DNA from: Candidatus Gastranaerophilales bacterium | GTDB lineage: Bacteria > Cyanobacteriota > Vampirovibrionia > Gastranaerophilales > Gastranaerophilaceae | Reading direction: 5' to 3' | Assembly: GCA_947624325.1 (NCBI GenBank) | Contig: CANQJT010000003.1 | Span: forward strand, 62,001-126,000 | Length of the DNA stretch: 64,000 nucleotides | In this document: piece by piece, positions 34,596-44,411 of the stretch | Layout: every line of letters starts with the position of its first letter | How positions within the stretch are numbered: the first letter of the stretch is position 1 | Notes under the pieces: generated by a model | Databases searched by the model: none | Told to the model about the DNA's origin: nothing | The model's input: the letters and a program-made list of their open reading frames with translations, nothing else | Translations under genes and position numbers: made by a program

Positions 34596-36806
34596 ATGCA
34601 GGAAGAAAATATATTTACCGGCTTGGAAAAAATTCTTCGGGAGCAAAACAGGTCGGAAGAAGATATCCAAGAAATTTATAAAGCATATAAGTTTGCTGAA
34701 AAGCTGCACGACGGACAGTATCGTGTTAGTGAAGAACCTTATATTATCCATCCGGTTGAAGTTGCAAAAATACTTGCTACATTGAAGGTGGATAAACATA
34801 CACTTATGGCTGCAATCCTGCATGATACCATAGAAGATACAGGTATAACCGCTGAACAACTTGGGCAAGAATTTGGCGAAGATGTATTAAATTTGGTATT
34901 AGGTGTAACAAAACTTGATAAATATCAGTTTAAATCAAAAGAAGAACGGCAAGCAGAAAGCTTCAGACGGATGTTTATTGCAATGGCAAAGGATGTCAGA
35001 GTTATATTTTTAAAGCTTGCAGACAGACTTCATAATATGCGCACATTAAACTATATGGCGCCTGCAAAACAAATAAGAATAGCCCAGGAAACATTAGATA
35101 TATTTGCACCTTTGGCGAACCGATTAGGTATCGGAAAAATTAAAGCCGAACTTGAAGATTTGTCTTTAAGGTATTTAAATCCCGAAAAATATTTTGAAAT
35201 TGCACAATTAGTTGCTCAAAAAAGAACAGACAGAGAAAATACGGTTAAGCTTTTAATAGATGAAATTTCTGAAAGCCTTAAAAAAAATGAAATTAAAGCG
35301 GAAATAACAGGCAGAGCAAAGCATTATTACAGTATTTACAAAAAAATGCAAAGATTAAATGCTGCCTTTAATGATTTGTATGACATTACTGCGGTAAGAG
35401 TTATCGTTGATACGGAACGGCAATGTTACGAAGTATTGGGTATAATTCACTCTTTATTTAAGCCGATACCCGGAAGATTTAAGGACTATATTGCGATGCC
35501 GAAAGGAAACGGTTATAAATCACTTCATACATCGGTAATAGGTCCTAAACAAAAGCCTTTGGAAGTACAAATCAGAACTGTTGAAATGCATAAAATAGCT
35601 GAATACGGTGTTGCTGCTCATTGGAAATATAAAGAAGCAGGTTCAATTAAAGCGGCTTCGGATGATGATATTAAATTTTCCTGGATGCATCAAATGATAG
35701 AACTTGAAAAAGAAGCATCCAATGCAAATGAATTTGTTGAAAAAGTAAAATTGGATTTATTCGGAAATCAAGTATTCTGCTTTACACCTATGGGTGATAT
35801 TATTGACTTGCCTTTGAATGCCACACCCGTTGATTTCGCATTCAGAATTCACTCGGAGGTCGGTTACAAAACTACAGGTGCTTTAATTAACGGCAGAATT
35901 GCACAGCTGGATGCGAAATTAAAAAACGGTGATATTGTTGAATTATTTACTTCAAAAACAGGTACTCCTAAATTGCATTGGCTTAAATTCTGTGTTACAA
36001 AACAAGCTCAATCTAAAATAAGACAATGGTTTAAGAAGCATAACAGAGATGAAAATATCATCACCGGTCGTAATATGCTTGAATCTGAAATTACAAAGGC
36101 TGTTGTTGATGAAAATATTAAAAACGGTCAATTAAATGAAATTGCAAAAGCACTTAACTATATTTCGGTGGATGACTTATTCGCCGCATTGGGTAACGGT
36201 GAAACTACTTTAAATAAAGTTACCAGCAGAATTAAAAAACCTAAAGATGAAGAATCTGATAAATTTGTTTCAAGCAAGAAGAAAAGTCATTATAAAGATG
36301 AAATTGAAGGACTTGAAGGAATGCTTTACAGCTTTGCAAAATGCTGTACTCCCGTACCTGGTGAACATATTGTCGGAGTCGTAACACGAGGCAAAGGAGT
36401 TTCAATTCATAGAATTGATTGTCCCTCTTTAGATTCGGTACCGGAAGAAAGATTAATGAAAATCAGCTGGAAAAATGCTGAAATGCCGAATAAAACTTAT
36501 GTTACATCAATTAGAATTAACTGTGTTGATAAACTCGGTATGTTAAAAGATATTCTTATTAAAGCTGCTGATTGCGGTACTAATATTACTTATGCAAATG
36601 TTAAGACAAATTATGCCAAGAAAATGGGAATTATTGAATTGGGCGTTGAAGTTAACGGTATTGAAAATCTTAATGCCGTAATAAATGCATTTCAATCTCT
36701 TCCTGAAGTGCATTCCGTCAAGAGAATACAAATGAATTCCAAAATTAAAACAGATAAAGATTTAAAAGCTCCTAAAAAACAAAAAAATAAAACAAAGAAG
36801 GAATAG
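34596..36806 (+). CDS. (p)ppGpp synthetase/hydrolase (RelA/SpoT homologue)
   Basis: A long RSH enzyme of 736 residues with all domains. The HD hydrolase (H-D-T-I-E-D-T; His76-Asp77) is intact, so it can degrade (p)ppGpp. The synthetase domain (D-I-T-A-V-R-V-I, Y-I-A-M-P-K-G-N-G-Y-K-S-L-H) and TGS domain (V-F-C-F-T-P-M-G-D-I-I-D-L-P) follow, and a C-terminal ACT domain precedes a basic tail. Such dual enzymes set (p)ppGpp level in the stringent response. It is a single gene, flush with the convergent TolC-like gene downstream; the start has AGGATTAAAA with weak ribosome binding. Confidence 0.94.
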   Translation: MQEENIFTGLEKILREQNRSEEDIQEIYKAYKFAEKLHDGQYRVSEEPYIIHPVEVAKILATLKVDKHTLMAAILHDTIEDTGITAEQLGQEFGEDVLNLVLGVTKLDKYQFKSKEERQAESFRRMFIAMAKDVRVIFLKLADRLHNMRTLNYMAPAKQIRIAQETLDIFAPLANRLGIGKIKAELEDLSLRYLNPEKYFEIAQLVAQKRTDRENTVKLLIDEISESLKKNEIKAEITGRAKHYYSIYKKMQRLNAAFNDLYDITAVRVIVDTERQCYEVLGIIHSLFKPIPGRFKDYIAMPKGNGYKSLHTSVIGPKQKPLEVQIRTVEMHKIAEYGVAAHWKYKEAGSIKAASDDDIKFSWMHQMIELEKEASNANEFVEKVKLDLFGNQVFCFTPMGDIIDLPLNATPVDFAFRIHSEVGYKTTGALINGRIAQLDAKLKNGDIVELFTSKTGTPKLHWLKFCVTKQAQSKIRQWFKKHNRDENIITGRNMLESEITKAVVDENIKNGQLNEIAKALNYISVDDLFAALGNGETTLNKVTSRIKKPKDEESDKFVSSKKKSHYKDEIEGLEGMLYSFAKCCTPVPGEHIVGVVTRGKGVSIHRIDCPSLDSVPEERLMKISWKNAEMPNKTYVTSIRINCVDKLGMLKDILIKAADCGTNITYANVKTNYAKKMGIIELGVEVNGIENLNAVINAFQSLPEVHSVKRIQMNSKIKTDKDLKAPKKQKNKTKKE

Positions 36807-37679
36807 TTATTTTTTATTAAATAATAATTTTTCAAATTCGCTTAAAGCTTCAATTCCGACCAATTGTTCAAGTGCAGCACGATTTTCAAGAAATTCCAAT
36901 TCGAGTTTTGCTTTATTGTCGACGGCACTGCGGTAATATGCATCAGCTACAAGCAGTTGTTCTTCAGTTTTATATAATCCGGAATTATATCTTTCCTGTC
37001 TTGTCTTTATATGTTCATCCGTCATTTTAAGCAGGTTATAGCTTGTCATATAGTCAAAATATAAGTCCACAACCTTTTTCTGCATATTATCGACTTTAGT
37101 AATAAGCACAATCATATCGGCATCGGTTACTTTTGTGTATTTGTAATTTAAATCTTTATCATTAAAGGACAATGCATTTAATAAATGACCGCTGACAAGA
37201 GCTGCCGTTGCACTAAATGGGTCGCCCAGTCCTGCACCGGCAATGGATGATGCGGTTGACAAGGGTCTTATTATCTTTTTAACTATCGTCTCATCGGGCT
37301 TATCTGCATCGGGATTGGCAAGTTTATATAATGCAAATTTAATTGTTTCGCTTTTTAAAGCGGCACCTGCCCATAGAATTTGAACATGTTCAAGCATATC
37401 TTCTTTTTCTACAGTCAGTAATTTTGAAATTTCTTTAGATAAGTCTTTTAATGAACTGTCTGCATAGGTTGAATTTTTTATATATTCTTTTTCGTACGAA
37501 GCTGTTTTTTCATTTTGTCTTTCAGTCAGGTCGGTAACTTTATATTCTTTTTCCAAATTATATGTCACACCAAGCCTGTAGGCAGGGTTTTTAGGCAGAT
37601 TTAAATCGCTTAAATTGTCAGCCTGTACTGCCTGAGTTGTAATTAATGTTATAGATATTATAAATAGTAGTTTTTTCAT
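36807..37679 (-). CDS. exported TolC-like helical protein (paralogue 2)
   Basis: A 290-residue protein with a signal peptide (M-K-K-L-L-F-I-I ... V-Q-A-D). The C-terminal 100 residues look like the second half of an outer membrane factor helical hairpin: Y-N-S-G-L-Y-K-T-E-E-Q-L-L-V-A-D-A-Y-Y-R-S-A, and L-E-F-L-E-N-R-A-A-L-E-Q-L-V-G near the end. The middle shares residues and order with the upstream paralogue (L-W-x-x-x-x-x-x-x-x-I-K-F-x-x-x-K-L). Full TolC proteins are about 450 residues and have two such repeats. The two genes overlap by one base. Confidence 0.6.
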   Translation of the reverse strand: MKKLLFIISITLITTQAVQADNLSDLNLPKNPAYRLGVTYNLEKEYKVTDLTERQNEKTASYEKEYIKNSTYADSSLKDLSKEISKLLTVEKEDMLEHVQILWAGAALKSETIKFALYKLANPDADKPDETIVKKIIRPLSTASSIAGAGLGDPFSATAALVSGHLLNALSFNDKDLNYKYTKVTDADMIVLITKVDNMQKKVVDLYFDYMTSYNLLKMTDEHIKTRQERYNSGLYKTEEQLLVADAYYRSAVDNKAKLELEFLENRAALEQLVGIEALSEFEKLLFNKK

Positions 37680-38521
37680 TATTTATTTATTTTTTCCGTA
37701 TTAATTAATTGATTTTTGAGTGCATATTGCGACAAAATAAGACTGTCTACAGCTTTTTTCCCTGCTAATCGTTCAAGAGAAAGGTAGTATTTTTTTGCCT
37801 CCTGCTCCTGTTTATATTCTTGAAGCTGCATTTCTTCATATAATGCTGAAGATACTACTAACTCCGTTAAAGAATTATTTTTTAATGCATTTGAATAATT
37901 TTTGTTATAAAGAATTATTCTTGAACGAGTATCCTTCAATTTATTTAAAGCCCCTTTGTATTGGTAGTAGCTTGAAATAATTTTTTCCTGGAGCTCTTCA
38001 ATCGTGCCTGCGAGCTGGATTAATTCCGTATCGGTTATTGGCGGAGCCTGCCCTGCTGCTGCTTCTTTATTTAAAAAATTATTTGCTAATCTGCCTGCAG
38101 AAAATGAGGCTGTCTGCATCATTGCATTTGACCCCGTAAACATAGGAATGAAGCTTGCTCCGTATATTAATGATGATAAGCTTTTTGCCATTATAGAAGA
38201 ATGCAGTCTTCTTTGAGATTCGGGGGTATTTAATTTATTCATCGTAAATTTAATAAGTGTGTTATTTTCAATGGTGGCATGCCATAAAAGTTCTATATCT
38301 TTTATTTCATCTTCCTGTTGAGTCTTTATTAAATCTTCAATTACACTTTTGTCTTGAATAACAAGATTTTTATTCTTTATTTCATTGTTATGTTCAAGGT
38401 TTAATTTATTTTTTTCTGTCGGTTCAAGTCTGATTACTTCCGCATAAGCAAAATTTATCTGCATTAAAATACAGATTGCCGTTAAAAATAAAGAAAAATA
38501 TTTTAACATTTTGCTTTTCAT
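37679..38521 (-). CDS. exported TolC-like helical protein (paralogue 1)
   Basis: A 280-residue protein with a signal peptide (hydrophobic run ending I-N-F-A-Y-A-E). It is a paralogue of the adjacent downstream gene: both have L-W-x-(about 9)-I-K-F-x-x-x-K-L near residue 90. Both then have a small hydrophobic glycine/alanine stretch and a coiled-coil region with a terminal L-x-x-L-x-G-x-x-A segment. The two were probably formed by a tandem duplication and are now translationally coupled. I suspect a periplasmic or outer-membrane helical pair, but this is a structural guess. Confidence 0.58.
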   Translation of the reverse strand: MKSKMLKYFSLFLTAICILMQINFAYAEVIRLEPTEKNKLNLEHNNEIKNKNLVIQDKSVIEDLIKTQQEDEIKDIELLWHATIENNTLIKFTMNKLNTPESQRRLHSSIMAKSLSSLIYGASFIPMFTGSNAMMQTASFSAGRLANNFLNKEAAAGQAPPITDTELIQLAGTIEELQEKIISSYYQYKGALNKLKDTRSRIILYNKNYSNALKNNSLTELVVSSALYEEMQLQEYKQEQEAKKYYLSLERLAGKKAVDSLILSQYALKNQLINTEKINK

Positions 38522-38594
38522 ACCTGCCCTCTTTTAACTTTATACCACATAAATTTGTCTGCTTCCATTTTAATTATCTTGAAGTTTAAATATC

Positions 38595-39809
38595 TTAAAA
38601 AGTCCGAAATCGCATTTCCCTTTTATGCTTTTCTCGTAACGATTTTATTCCGGTATCACCTGCAGAAAGTAATCCCGAACCGAATTTATCTTCTATTTTG
38701 TCAATAAGGTATGATATCTTTTTATATTTTTCATTTTTGTTTTCATTAAATAAAGATAATTGAGCTTTAGATATATCATTAAGTCCGAAGGCCATTACAC
38801 CGCTTGAACGGTAAATAATTCCTTCTTTATAAATTTTGTTGAAAAGATTTTCAACTTCTTTTATTAATAAAACTTCCGAAAATGTTTTAATTTCAAGTTT
38901 TTTATCAAGATAAAATACTTTAAAATCTTTAGTTCTGAGCATAACAGAGATATATGATGCACTAAGCTCGTTTTCTCTGAGCTTTTTGCATACATTATGA
39001 AGATGCATTATAAGTTCTGTTTTTATATAGCTTTTATCTTTCGAAAACTCGGGGAATGCTCTTGTTCGTTGAATGGATTTGGGCTTTTGCACCCCTGGTG
39101 TGACGGGTATTACGCTTATTCCGCTAAGTTCATATTTTAATTCCATACCCTTTTTGCCATAGTTGTTTTTATAAAAATTATCATCTTTAAGCAAAATTTC
39201 ATGGGCATAAAAAATGCCGTATCTGCGCAGACTTCTTGATATATTTCTGCCTATTCCCCAAATGTCTTCCGTCTTAATATTTTCAAGCTCCAAAGGAATT
39301 GAATTTTTATCAATAACATAAGTCCCGTTTAAAGATTTAGCTTTATGTGTTGCCAGTTTGGCAAGCATTTTAGATGGGGCAACCCCGACAGAAACGGTTA
39401 TTCCTATTTCATTTTCTATATCGTATTTTATTTTTTTTGCTAAGTCTTTATATTCAAGATTAAACATTTTTTCCATCCCCGTCATGTCAAGAAAAGCTTC
39501 ATCAATAGAATATACTTCAACAATATCGGAGTATCTTTGGAGTAATTGCATCATTCTTTGAGATATTTCGTGGTATAAAGTGAAGTCGGAACTAAGGTAA
39601 GTGACGCCATGAAATTGCTTTTTTGCCATAAAATGCGGTATTCCCATGGGGATACCGAGTTTTTTTGCTTCATTTGAGCGAGCTATAACACATCCGTCGT
39701 TATTACTTAATACGCAAACCGGTTTACCTTTTAATGTGGGATTCATTAAAACTTCACAGCCTGCAAAAAAGTTATTTCCGTCAACATGTACAATTATTTT
39801 TTGTTTCAT
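38595..39809 (-). CDS. umuC: Y-family translesion DNA polymerase (UmuC)
   Basis: The catalytic subunit of a lesion-bypass polymerase, 404 residues. The N-terminal palm has the metal-binding V-H-V-D-G-N-N-F-F-A and Y-S-I-D-E-A-F-L-D-M motifs. The fingers part V-L-S-N-N-D-G-C-V-I-A-R-S and the helix-hairpin-helix region (I-W-G-I-G-R-N) follow, and the little-finger domain ends in the C-terminal L-S-A-G-D-T-G. It is downstream of the LexA-UmuD hybrid gene on the same strand, separated by 81 bases with a possible hairpin. UmuD and UmuC proteins normally form Pol V, so this pair should act in SOS mutagenesis. Confidence 0.93.
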   Translation of the reverse strand: MKQKIIVHVDGNNFFAGCEVLMNPTLKGKPVCVLSNNDGCVIARSNEAKKLGIPMGIPHFMAKKQFHGVTYLSSDFTLYHEISQRMMQLLQRYSDIVEVYSIDEAFLDMTGMEKMFNLEYKDLAKKIKYDIENEIGITVSVGVAPSKMLAKLATHKAKSLNGTYVIDKNSIPLELENIKTEDIWGIGRNISRSLRRYGIFYAHEILLKDDNFYKNNYGKKGMELKYELSGISVIPVTPGVQKPKSIQRTRAFPEFSKDKSYIKTELIMHLHNVCKKLRENELSASYISVMLRTKDFKVFYLDKKLEIKTFSEVLLIKEVENLFNKIYKEGIIYRSSGVMAFGLNDISKAQLSLFNENKNEKYKKISYLIDKIEDKFGSGLLSAGDTGIKSLREKHKREMRFRTF

Positions 39810-39830
39810 ACCAATCCTTAAAAAAATATC

Positions 39831-39862
39831 GGCGAGTATTTTTGGGAGGAATAAAACTCGCC
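39831..39862 (-). terminator. possible attenuator hairpin between umuD-like gene and umuC
   Basis: Arms GGCGAGT and ACTCGCC (7 bp, 18-base interior) are followed on the minus strand by a short gap and TTTTTTT. It lies between two genes expected to be co-transcribed, so it might reduce umuC expression rather than end the transcript. Confidence 0.45.
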
Positions 39863-39890
39863 TTTTGAAGAATAAAACTGTTTGAATAAT

Positions 39891-40466
39891 TTAAAATTTT
39901 CTTACAATACCTTGAGCTATGCCGAATATAACCAGCTGCTCTTTTGGGTATAAATCAGGGTAATTGCTGTTTGCCGGCTGGAGCCAAACCTTTCCGTTTT
40001 TTGACCTGTAGGTTTTTATTGTGTAGCCTCCGTCAATAAAAGCTATTACTATATCACCGTCTTTTGCGGTATTTGATTTTTGAACAATAACTTTATCGCC
40101 TTCAAAAATACCTAAATCTATCATTGAATCGCCCGAAACGGTAAATAAAAAAGTGGAAGGGCTGTTTATTTTAAAGCTTTCATCAAGAGAAACCCGCTTT
40201 TCTATATAATCATCCGCTACCGAGGCAAACCCTGCTTTTACTGCGGAAGAAAATAATACGGCACCCAGCTGTTCTTTATTAATATAAAATCGGTTATTTT
40301 TTTCAGTGATAAGGTTTTCTTCCTTTAGTTTATTAAAATACTGCCAGATTGAATTTTTATGTTTAAATCCGAATTCTTTAGCCAGAGTTTCAAAACTTGG
40401 CAGGGCTTCATTTTTATATAATTCTTTTAGTTTTTCAAAGAATGTTTTTTGTTTTTCCGTAAGCAT
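39891..40466 (-). CDS. LexA/UmuD-type self-cleaving repressor
   Basis: A 191-residue protein joining a LexA-like winged-helix N-terminus (M-L-T-E-K-Q ... I-W-Q-Y-F-N-K-L) to a UmuD-like peptidase S24 domain. The cleavage site is Ala78-Gly79 (K-A-G-F-A). The serine of S-G-D-S-M is Ser114 and the lysine of Y-T-I-K is Lys151. The 37-residue spacing equals that of UmuD Ser60-Lys97. It can both bind DNA and be processed by RecA-stimulated self-cleavage, so it may repress its own promoter and act as the UmuD partner of the downstream UmuC. Its start codon lies seven bases from a perfect -10 box. I leave the symbol open between lexA and umuD. Confidence 0.85.
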   Translation of the reverse strand: MLTEKQKTFFEKLKELYKNEALPSFETLAKEFGFKHKNSIWQYFNKLKEENLITEKNNRFYINKEQLGAVLFSSAVKAGFASVADDYIEKRVSLDESFKINSPSTFLFTVSGDSMIDLGIFEGDKVIVQKSNTAKDGDIVIAFIDGGYTIKTYRSKNGKVWLQPANSNYPDLYPKEQLVIFGIAQGIVRKF

Positions 40467-40472
40467 ATTTAC

Positions 40473-40501
40473 ATTATAGACAAATGTCTATAAATTGTCA
40501 A
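40473..40501 (-). promoter_or_regulatory. consensus sigma-70 promoter of the LexA-UmuD gene
   Basis: On the minus strand, TTGACA (40496-40501), a 17-base spacer and TATAAT (40473-40478). Both boxes are perfect. The ATG at 40464-40466 follows the -10 by six bases, so the transcript would start at or next to the start codon (leaderless). Confidence 0.88.
40475..40492 (-). promoter_or_regulatory. probable LexA-type operator
   Basis: A perfect palindrome, TATAGACA-AA-TGTCTATA (8-bp arms, two-base centre), lying across the promoter spacer and the -10 box. A bound repressor here would block RNA polymerase, fitting autoregulation by the adjacent LexA-UmuD hybrid. No second copy was noticed by eye in the window. 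Confidence 0.75.
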
Positions 40502-40506
40502 GCAAT

Positions 40507-40538
40507 AAAAAAACCGAAGATTTTTCTTCGGTTTTTTT
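40507..40538 (-). terminator. intrinsic terminator of ilvC
   Basis: A perfect 14-bp stem with A run and T run flanks (AAAAAAACCGAAGA / TCTTCGGTTTTTTT, four-base loop), 17 bases after the ilvC stop. The symmetric sequence would work in both directions and insulates the repressor gene from ilvC. Confidence 0.9.
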
Positions 40539-40555
40539 AATTTTTTATTTTAAAA

Positions 40556-41572
<1,017 letters not shown>

Positions 41573-41697
41573 TTACCGTTTATACAAAAGTTTAGAACTT
41601 AAAAATATAATAGTCAACCTTGGTATATTAAGTCGAAAATATAAAAACTTTGTGGTAAAATTTTTATGTTTACAGCTGAAATAAGTGGAGAGTGGAA

Positions 41698-43437
41698 ATG
41701 ACTTCCGAGCAAATCAATAAAACCGAAAAAATGAACGGTGCAAGAATGTTTCTTGAATGCTTGAGGAAAGAGGGTGTGGATAAAATATTCGGCTACCCCG
41801 GCGGTGTCATTCTTCATATTTATGATGAATTATATAACTGCGACTATATAAAACATTACCTTGTAAGGCATGAGCAGGCAGCTGTACATGCTGCTGAAGG
41901 TTATGCAAGAGTTACGGGAAAACCGGGTGTTGTTCTTGTAACATCAGGTCCCGGGGCTTGTAATACCGTAACGGGGATTGCAAATGCTTATTATGACAGC
42001 TATCCGCTTGTTGTTTTTGCAGGTCAGGTGGATTCAAAATTAATCGGTAATGATGCCTTTCAGGAAGCTGACATTGTCGGCATGACAAGAACATGCTGCA
42101 AACATAATTATCTTGTTAAAAATATTAGCGATTTGCCCAGAGTTATAAAAGAAGCTTTTCATATTGCAAAAACGGGACGTCCCGGGCCGGTTGTGGTTTC
42201 TCTTCCTAAAGATGTTCTTACAATGAAAACTGATTTTGAGTATCCCGAAAAAGTTAATCTGCCGGGGTATAACCCTACATATGAAGGTCACCCTATACAA
42301 TGCAGAAGAGCATTAAAACTTTTATGCGAGGCTCAAAGACCTGTTATTATTTCAGGAGGCGGAGTTATTCATTCGGATTCATATAAAGAAATAAGAGAGC
42401 TTGCGAAAAAACTTAATATCCCCGTTGCAACAACACTAATGGGGATAGGTACATATCCTCAAGGCGATGAATTATCATTGGGCATGCTCGGTATGCACGG
42501 TAATTACTGGGCAAATTTAGCCGTCAGTAACTGTGATGTACTTTTTGCCGTCGGTACAAGATTTAATGACCGCATAACAGGCTGTTTAAAAAGATTTTGC
42601 AAAGATGCTAAAGTTATCCATGTCGATATTGACCCTTGTTCAATAAGCAAAAATGTAAGTGTTGATATCCCGATAGTAGGCGATGCTAAAAATGTATTAC
42701 ATGTAATGCTTAATGAATTTAATACCGGTAAATATCAATATGATATTGATATAAGAAGATTGTGGGTTAAACAAATAGATTCATGGAAAGAAAAACGGGC
42801 AATACGGGCTGTTGAAAACGGTATAATGAGTCCTCAGACAGTAATTGAACATATATACGAAAAGACAAAAGATAAAGATGCAATAATAGCAACTGAAGTC
42901 GGACAGCATCAAATGTGGACGGCTCAGCTTTATAAGTTTAATCAGCCGGGAAGACTGATAACATCAGGCGGTTTGGGAACAATGGGCTTTGGTTTCCCTG
43001 CTGCAATCGGGGCTCAAATCGCAGCACCTGATAAACTTGTCTTTAATATAGCAGGTGACGGCAGTATTCAGATGAATATTCAAGAATTTATGACCTGTGT
43101 TGATTATAAAATTCCCGTTAAAATTGCGGTTATAAATAACGGTTATCTCGGCATGGTAAGACAATGGCAGGAAAAACTGTTTGATAAACATTATTCTCAA
43201 ACTCATATTTCTTCGCCCGATTATGTTAAGCTGGCAGAAGCATACGGAGTTCTTGGTATAAGGGTTACAAAAGAAGAAGATATTGATAATGCGCTTGATA
43301 AAGCAATTTCGTTTGACGGGCCTGTTATTATCGACTTTATCGTAGAACCTTTCGAAATGGTTTACCCTTGGGTATTAGCAGGTAAACCTTTAAATGAAGT
43401 TATTTTATCCAATAATGAAAACGGAACGGAGGAATAA
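41698..43437 (+). CDS. ilvB: acetolactate synthase large subunit
   Basis: Condenses two pyruvates (or pyruvate with 2-ketobutyrate) with thiamine diphosphate. It has V-R-H-E-Q-A-A-V-H-A-A-E-G-Y-A-R, the TPP glutamate block. It also has F-A-G-Q-V, the FAD-binding region and the C-terminal G-D-G-S-I-Q-M-N metal-diphosphate motif. I choose the ATG at 41698, with GTGGAGAGTGG upstream, over the GTG at 41692. It is 579 residues long. The small subunit starts four bases after the stop. Confidence 0.96.
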   Translation: MTSEQINKTEKMNGARMFLECLRKEGVDKIFGYPGGVILHIYDELYNCDYIKHYLVRHEQAAVHAAEGYARVTGKPGVVLVTSGPGACNTVTGIANAYYDSYPLVVFAGQVDSKLIGNDAFQEADIVGMTRTCCKHNYLVKNISDLPRVIKEAFHIAKTGRPGPVVVSLPKDVLTMKTDFEYPEKVNLPGYNPTYEGHPIQCRRALKLLCEAQRPVIISGGGVIHSDSYKEIRELAKKLNIPVATTLMGIGTYPQGDELSLGMLGMHGNYWANLAVSNCDVLFAVGTRFNDRITGCLKRFCKDAKVIHVDIDPCSISKNVSVDIPIVGDAKNVLHVMLNEFNTGKYQYDIDIRRLWVKQIDSWKEKRAIRAVENGIMSPQTVIEHIYEKTKDKDAIIATEVGQHQMWTAQLYKFNQPGRLITSGGLGTMGFGFPAAIGAQIAAPDKLVFNIAGDGSIQMNIQEFMTCVDYKIPVKIAVINNGYLGMVRQWQEKLFDKHYSQTHISSPDYVKLAEAYGVLGIRVTKEEDIDNALDKAISFDGPVIIDFIVEPFEMVYPWVLAGKPLNEVILSNNENGTEE

Positions 43438-43440
43438 GTT

Positions 43441-43944
43441 ATGAAACATACAATTTCCGTACTGGTTAAAAATGAAGCTGGTATTTTATCTTCCGTATGC
43501 GATTTATTCTCTTCAAGAGGTTATAATATTGAAAGTTTAACCGTTGCATCTACTATAGATTCAGTATTTTCAAGAATTACGATAGTTACGAACGGTGATG
43601 ATGTTGTTATAGAGCAAATCTGTAAACAGTTAAACCGATTAATAAATACAATAAAAGTAGTAGAGCTTCCTAAATCAGCCGATAAATGTATAGATAGAGA
43701 ATTAATTCTGTGTAAAGTTACGGCAAAAGATGATGCAAGAAGTGAAATATTAAGAATAGCCGAGATTTTTGGCGCTAAAATAATCGATGTAACACCTGAT
43801 ATTTATACACTTGAATATTCGGGCGATAACAGGCAGGTAATGGCTTTAATATCTCTGCTTCGTCCTATCGGAATTAAAGAAATCGTACGTTCGGGTATGG
43901 TAGCTATTACAAGAGAAAATCAATTTATAAATTTGCATAAATAA
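43441..43944 (+). CDS. ilvN: acetolactate synthase small (regulatory) subunit
   Basis: A 167-residue protein with an N-terminal ACT domain (V-L-V-K-N-E-A-G-I-L-S-S-V-C-D-L-F-S-S-R-G-Y-N-I-E) that binds valine and sets feedback inhibition, and a C-terminal domain that activates the large subunit. It belongs to the IlvH/IlvN group. Strong GGAGG site upstream; co-transcribed with ilvB. Confidence 0.94.
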   Translation: MKHTISVLVKNEAGILSSVCDLFSSRGYNIESLTVASTIDSVFSRITIVTNGDDVVIEQICKQLNRLINTIKVVELPKSADKCIDRELILCKVTAKDDARSEILRIAEIFGAKIIDVTPDIYTLEYSGDNRQVMALISLLRPIGIKEIVRSGMVAITRENQFINLHK

Positions 43945-44009
43945 AATCGGGTAATAGATTTATTTTAATTTTATTATTATAATTTGTTTGTAATAAAAGG
44001 AGTTATTTT

Positions 44010-44411
44010 ATGAAAAAATTATTTTCGTTATTAATGATGTTTACGGCATTTTGCTGTTTTGCTTTTATGAATGAAAATTCATTTAATCCTGTAGTATCAA
44101 GAGCAGAAGCAGCAATAAGACAGGTTCAGGCTGCACATATTCTTGTTCCGACTGAAGATGAAGCAGTTAAAATAAGAGAAGAAGTTATGACGGGTAATCC
44201 TGATGAAACTTTTAACAGATTTATGGAAGCGGCTAAAAAATATTCTAAATGCCCTTCAGGTAAATCAGGCGGAATTTTAGGCTGGTTTTCAAGAGGTGAT
44301 ATGGTGCCTGAATTTGAAAATGCGGCTTTTAATCTTCCCTCGGGTGTTGTATCAGAACCAGTTAAAACACAGTTCGGCTGGCATTTAATTTATGTTATTT
44401 CAAAGAAATAA
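44010..44411 (+). CDS. exported parvulin-type peptidyl-prolyl isomerase
   Basis: A 133-residue rotamase. A signal peptide (M-K-K-L-F-S-L-L-M-M, ending F-A-F) precedes a linker and then the parvulin domain: Q-A-A-H-I-L-V, S-G-K-S-G-G-I-L-G-W-F-S-R-G-D-M-V-P-E-F-E-N-A-A-F and F-G-W-H-L-I-Y-V-I. Such proteins help fold exported proteins, and the pair of secretion genes and many signal peptides here give it clients. The strong AGGAG site is eight bases upstream. Its end overlaps the convergent transferase gene by 17 bases. Confidence 0.9.
   Translation: MKKLFSLLMMFTAFCCFAFMNENSFNPVVSRAEAAIRQVQAAHILVPTEDEAVKIREEVMTGNPDETFNRFMEAAKKYSKCPSGKSGGILGWFSRGDMVPEFENAAFNLPSGVVSEPVKTQFGWHLIYVISKK

Noticed and set aside
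34590-34868. 92-residue minus-strand frame opposite the start of relA/spoT
   Set aside because: It lies antisense to the conserved HD domain and has no ribosome site.
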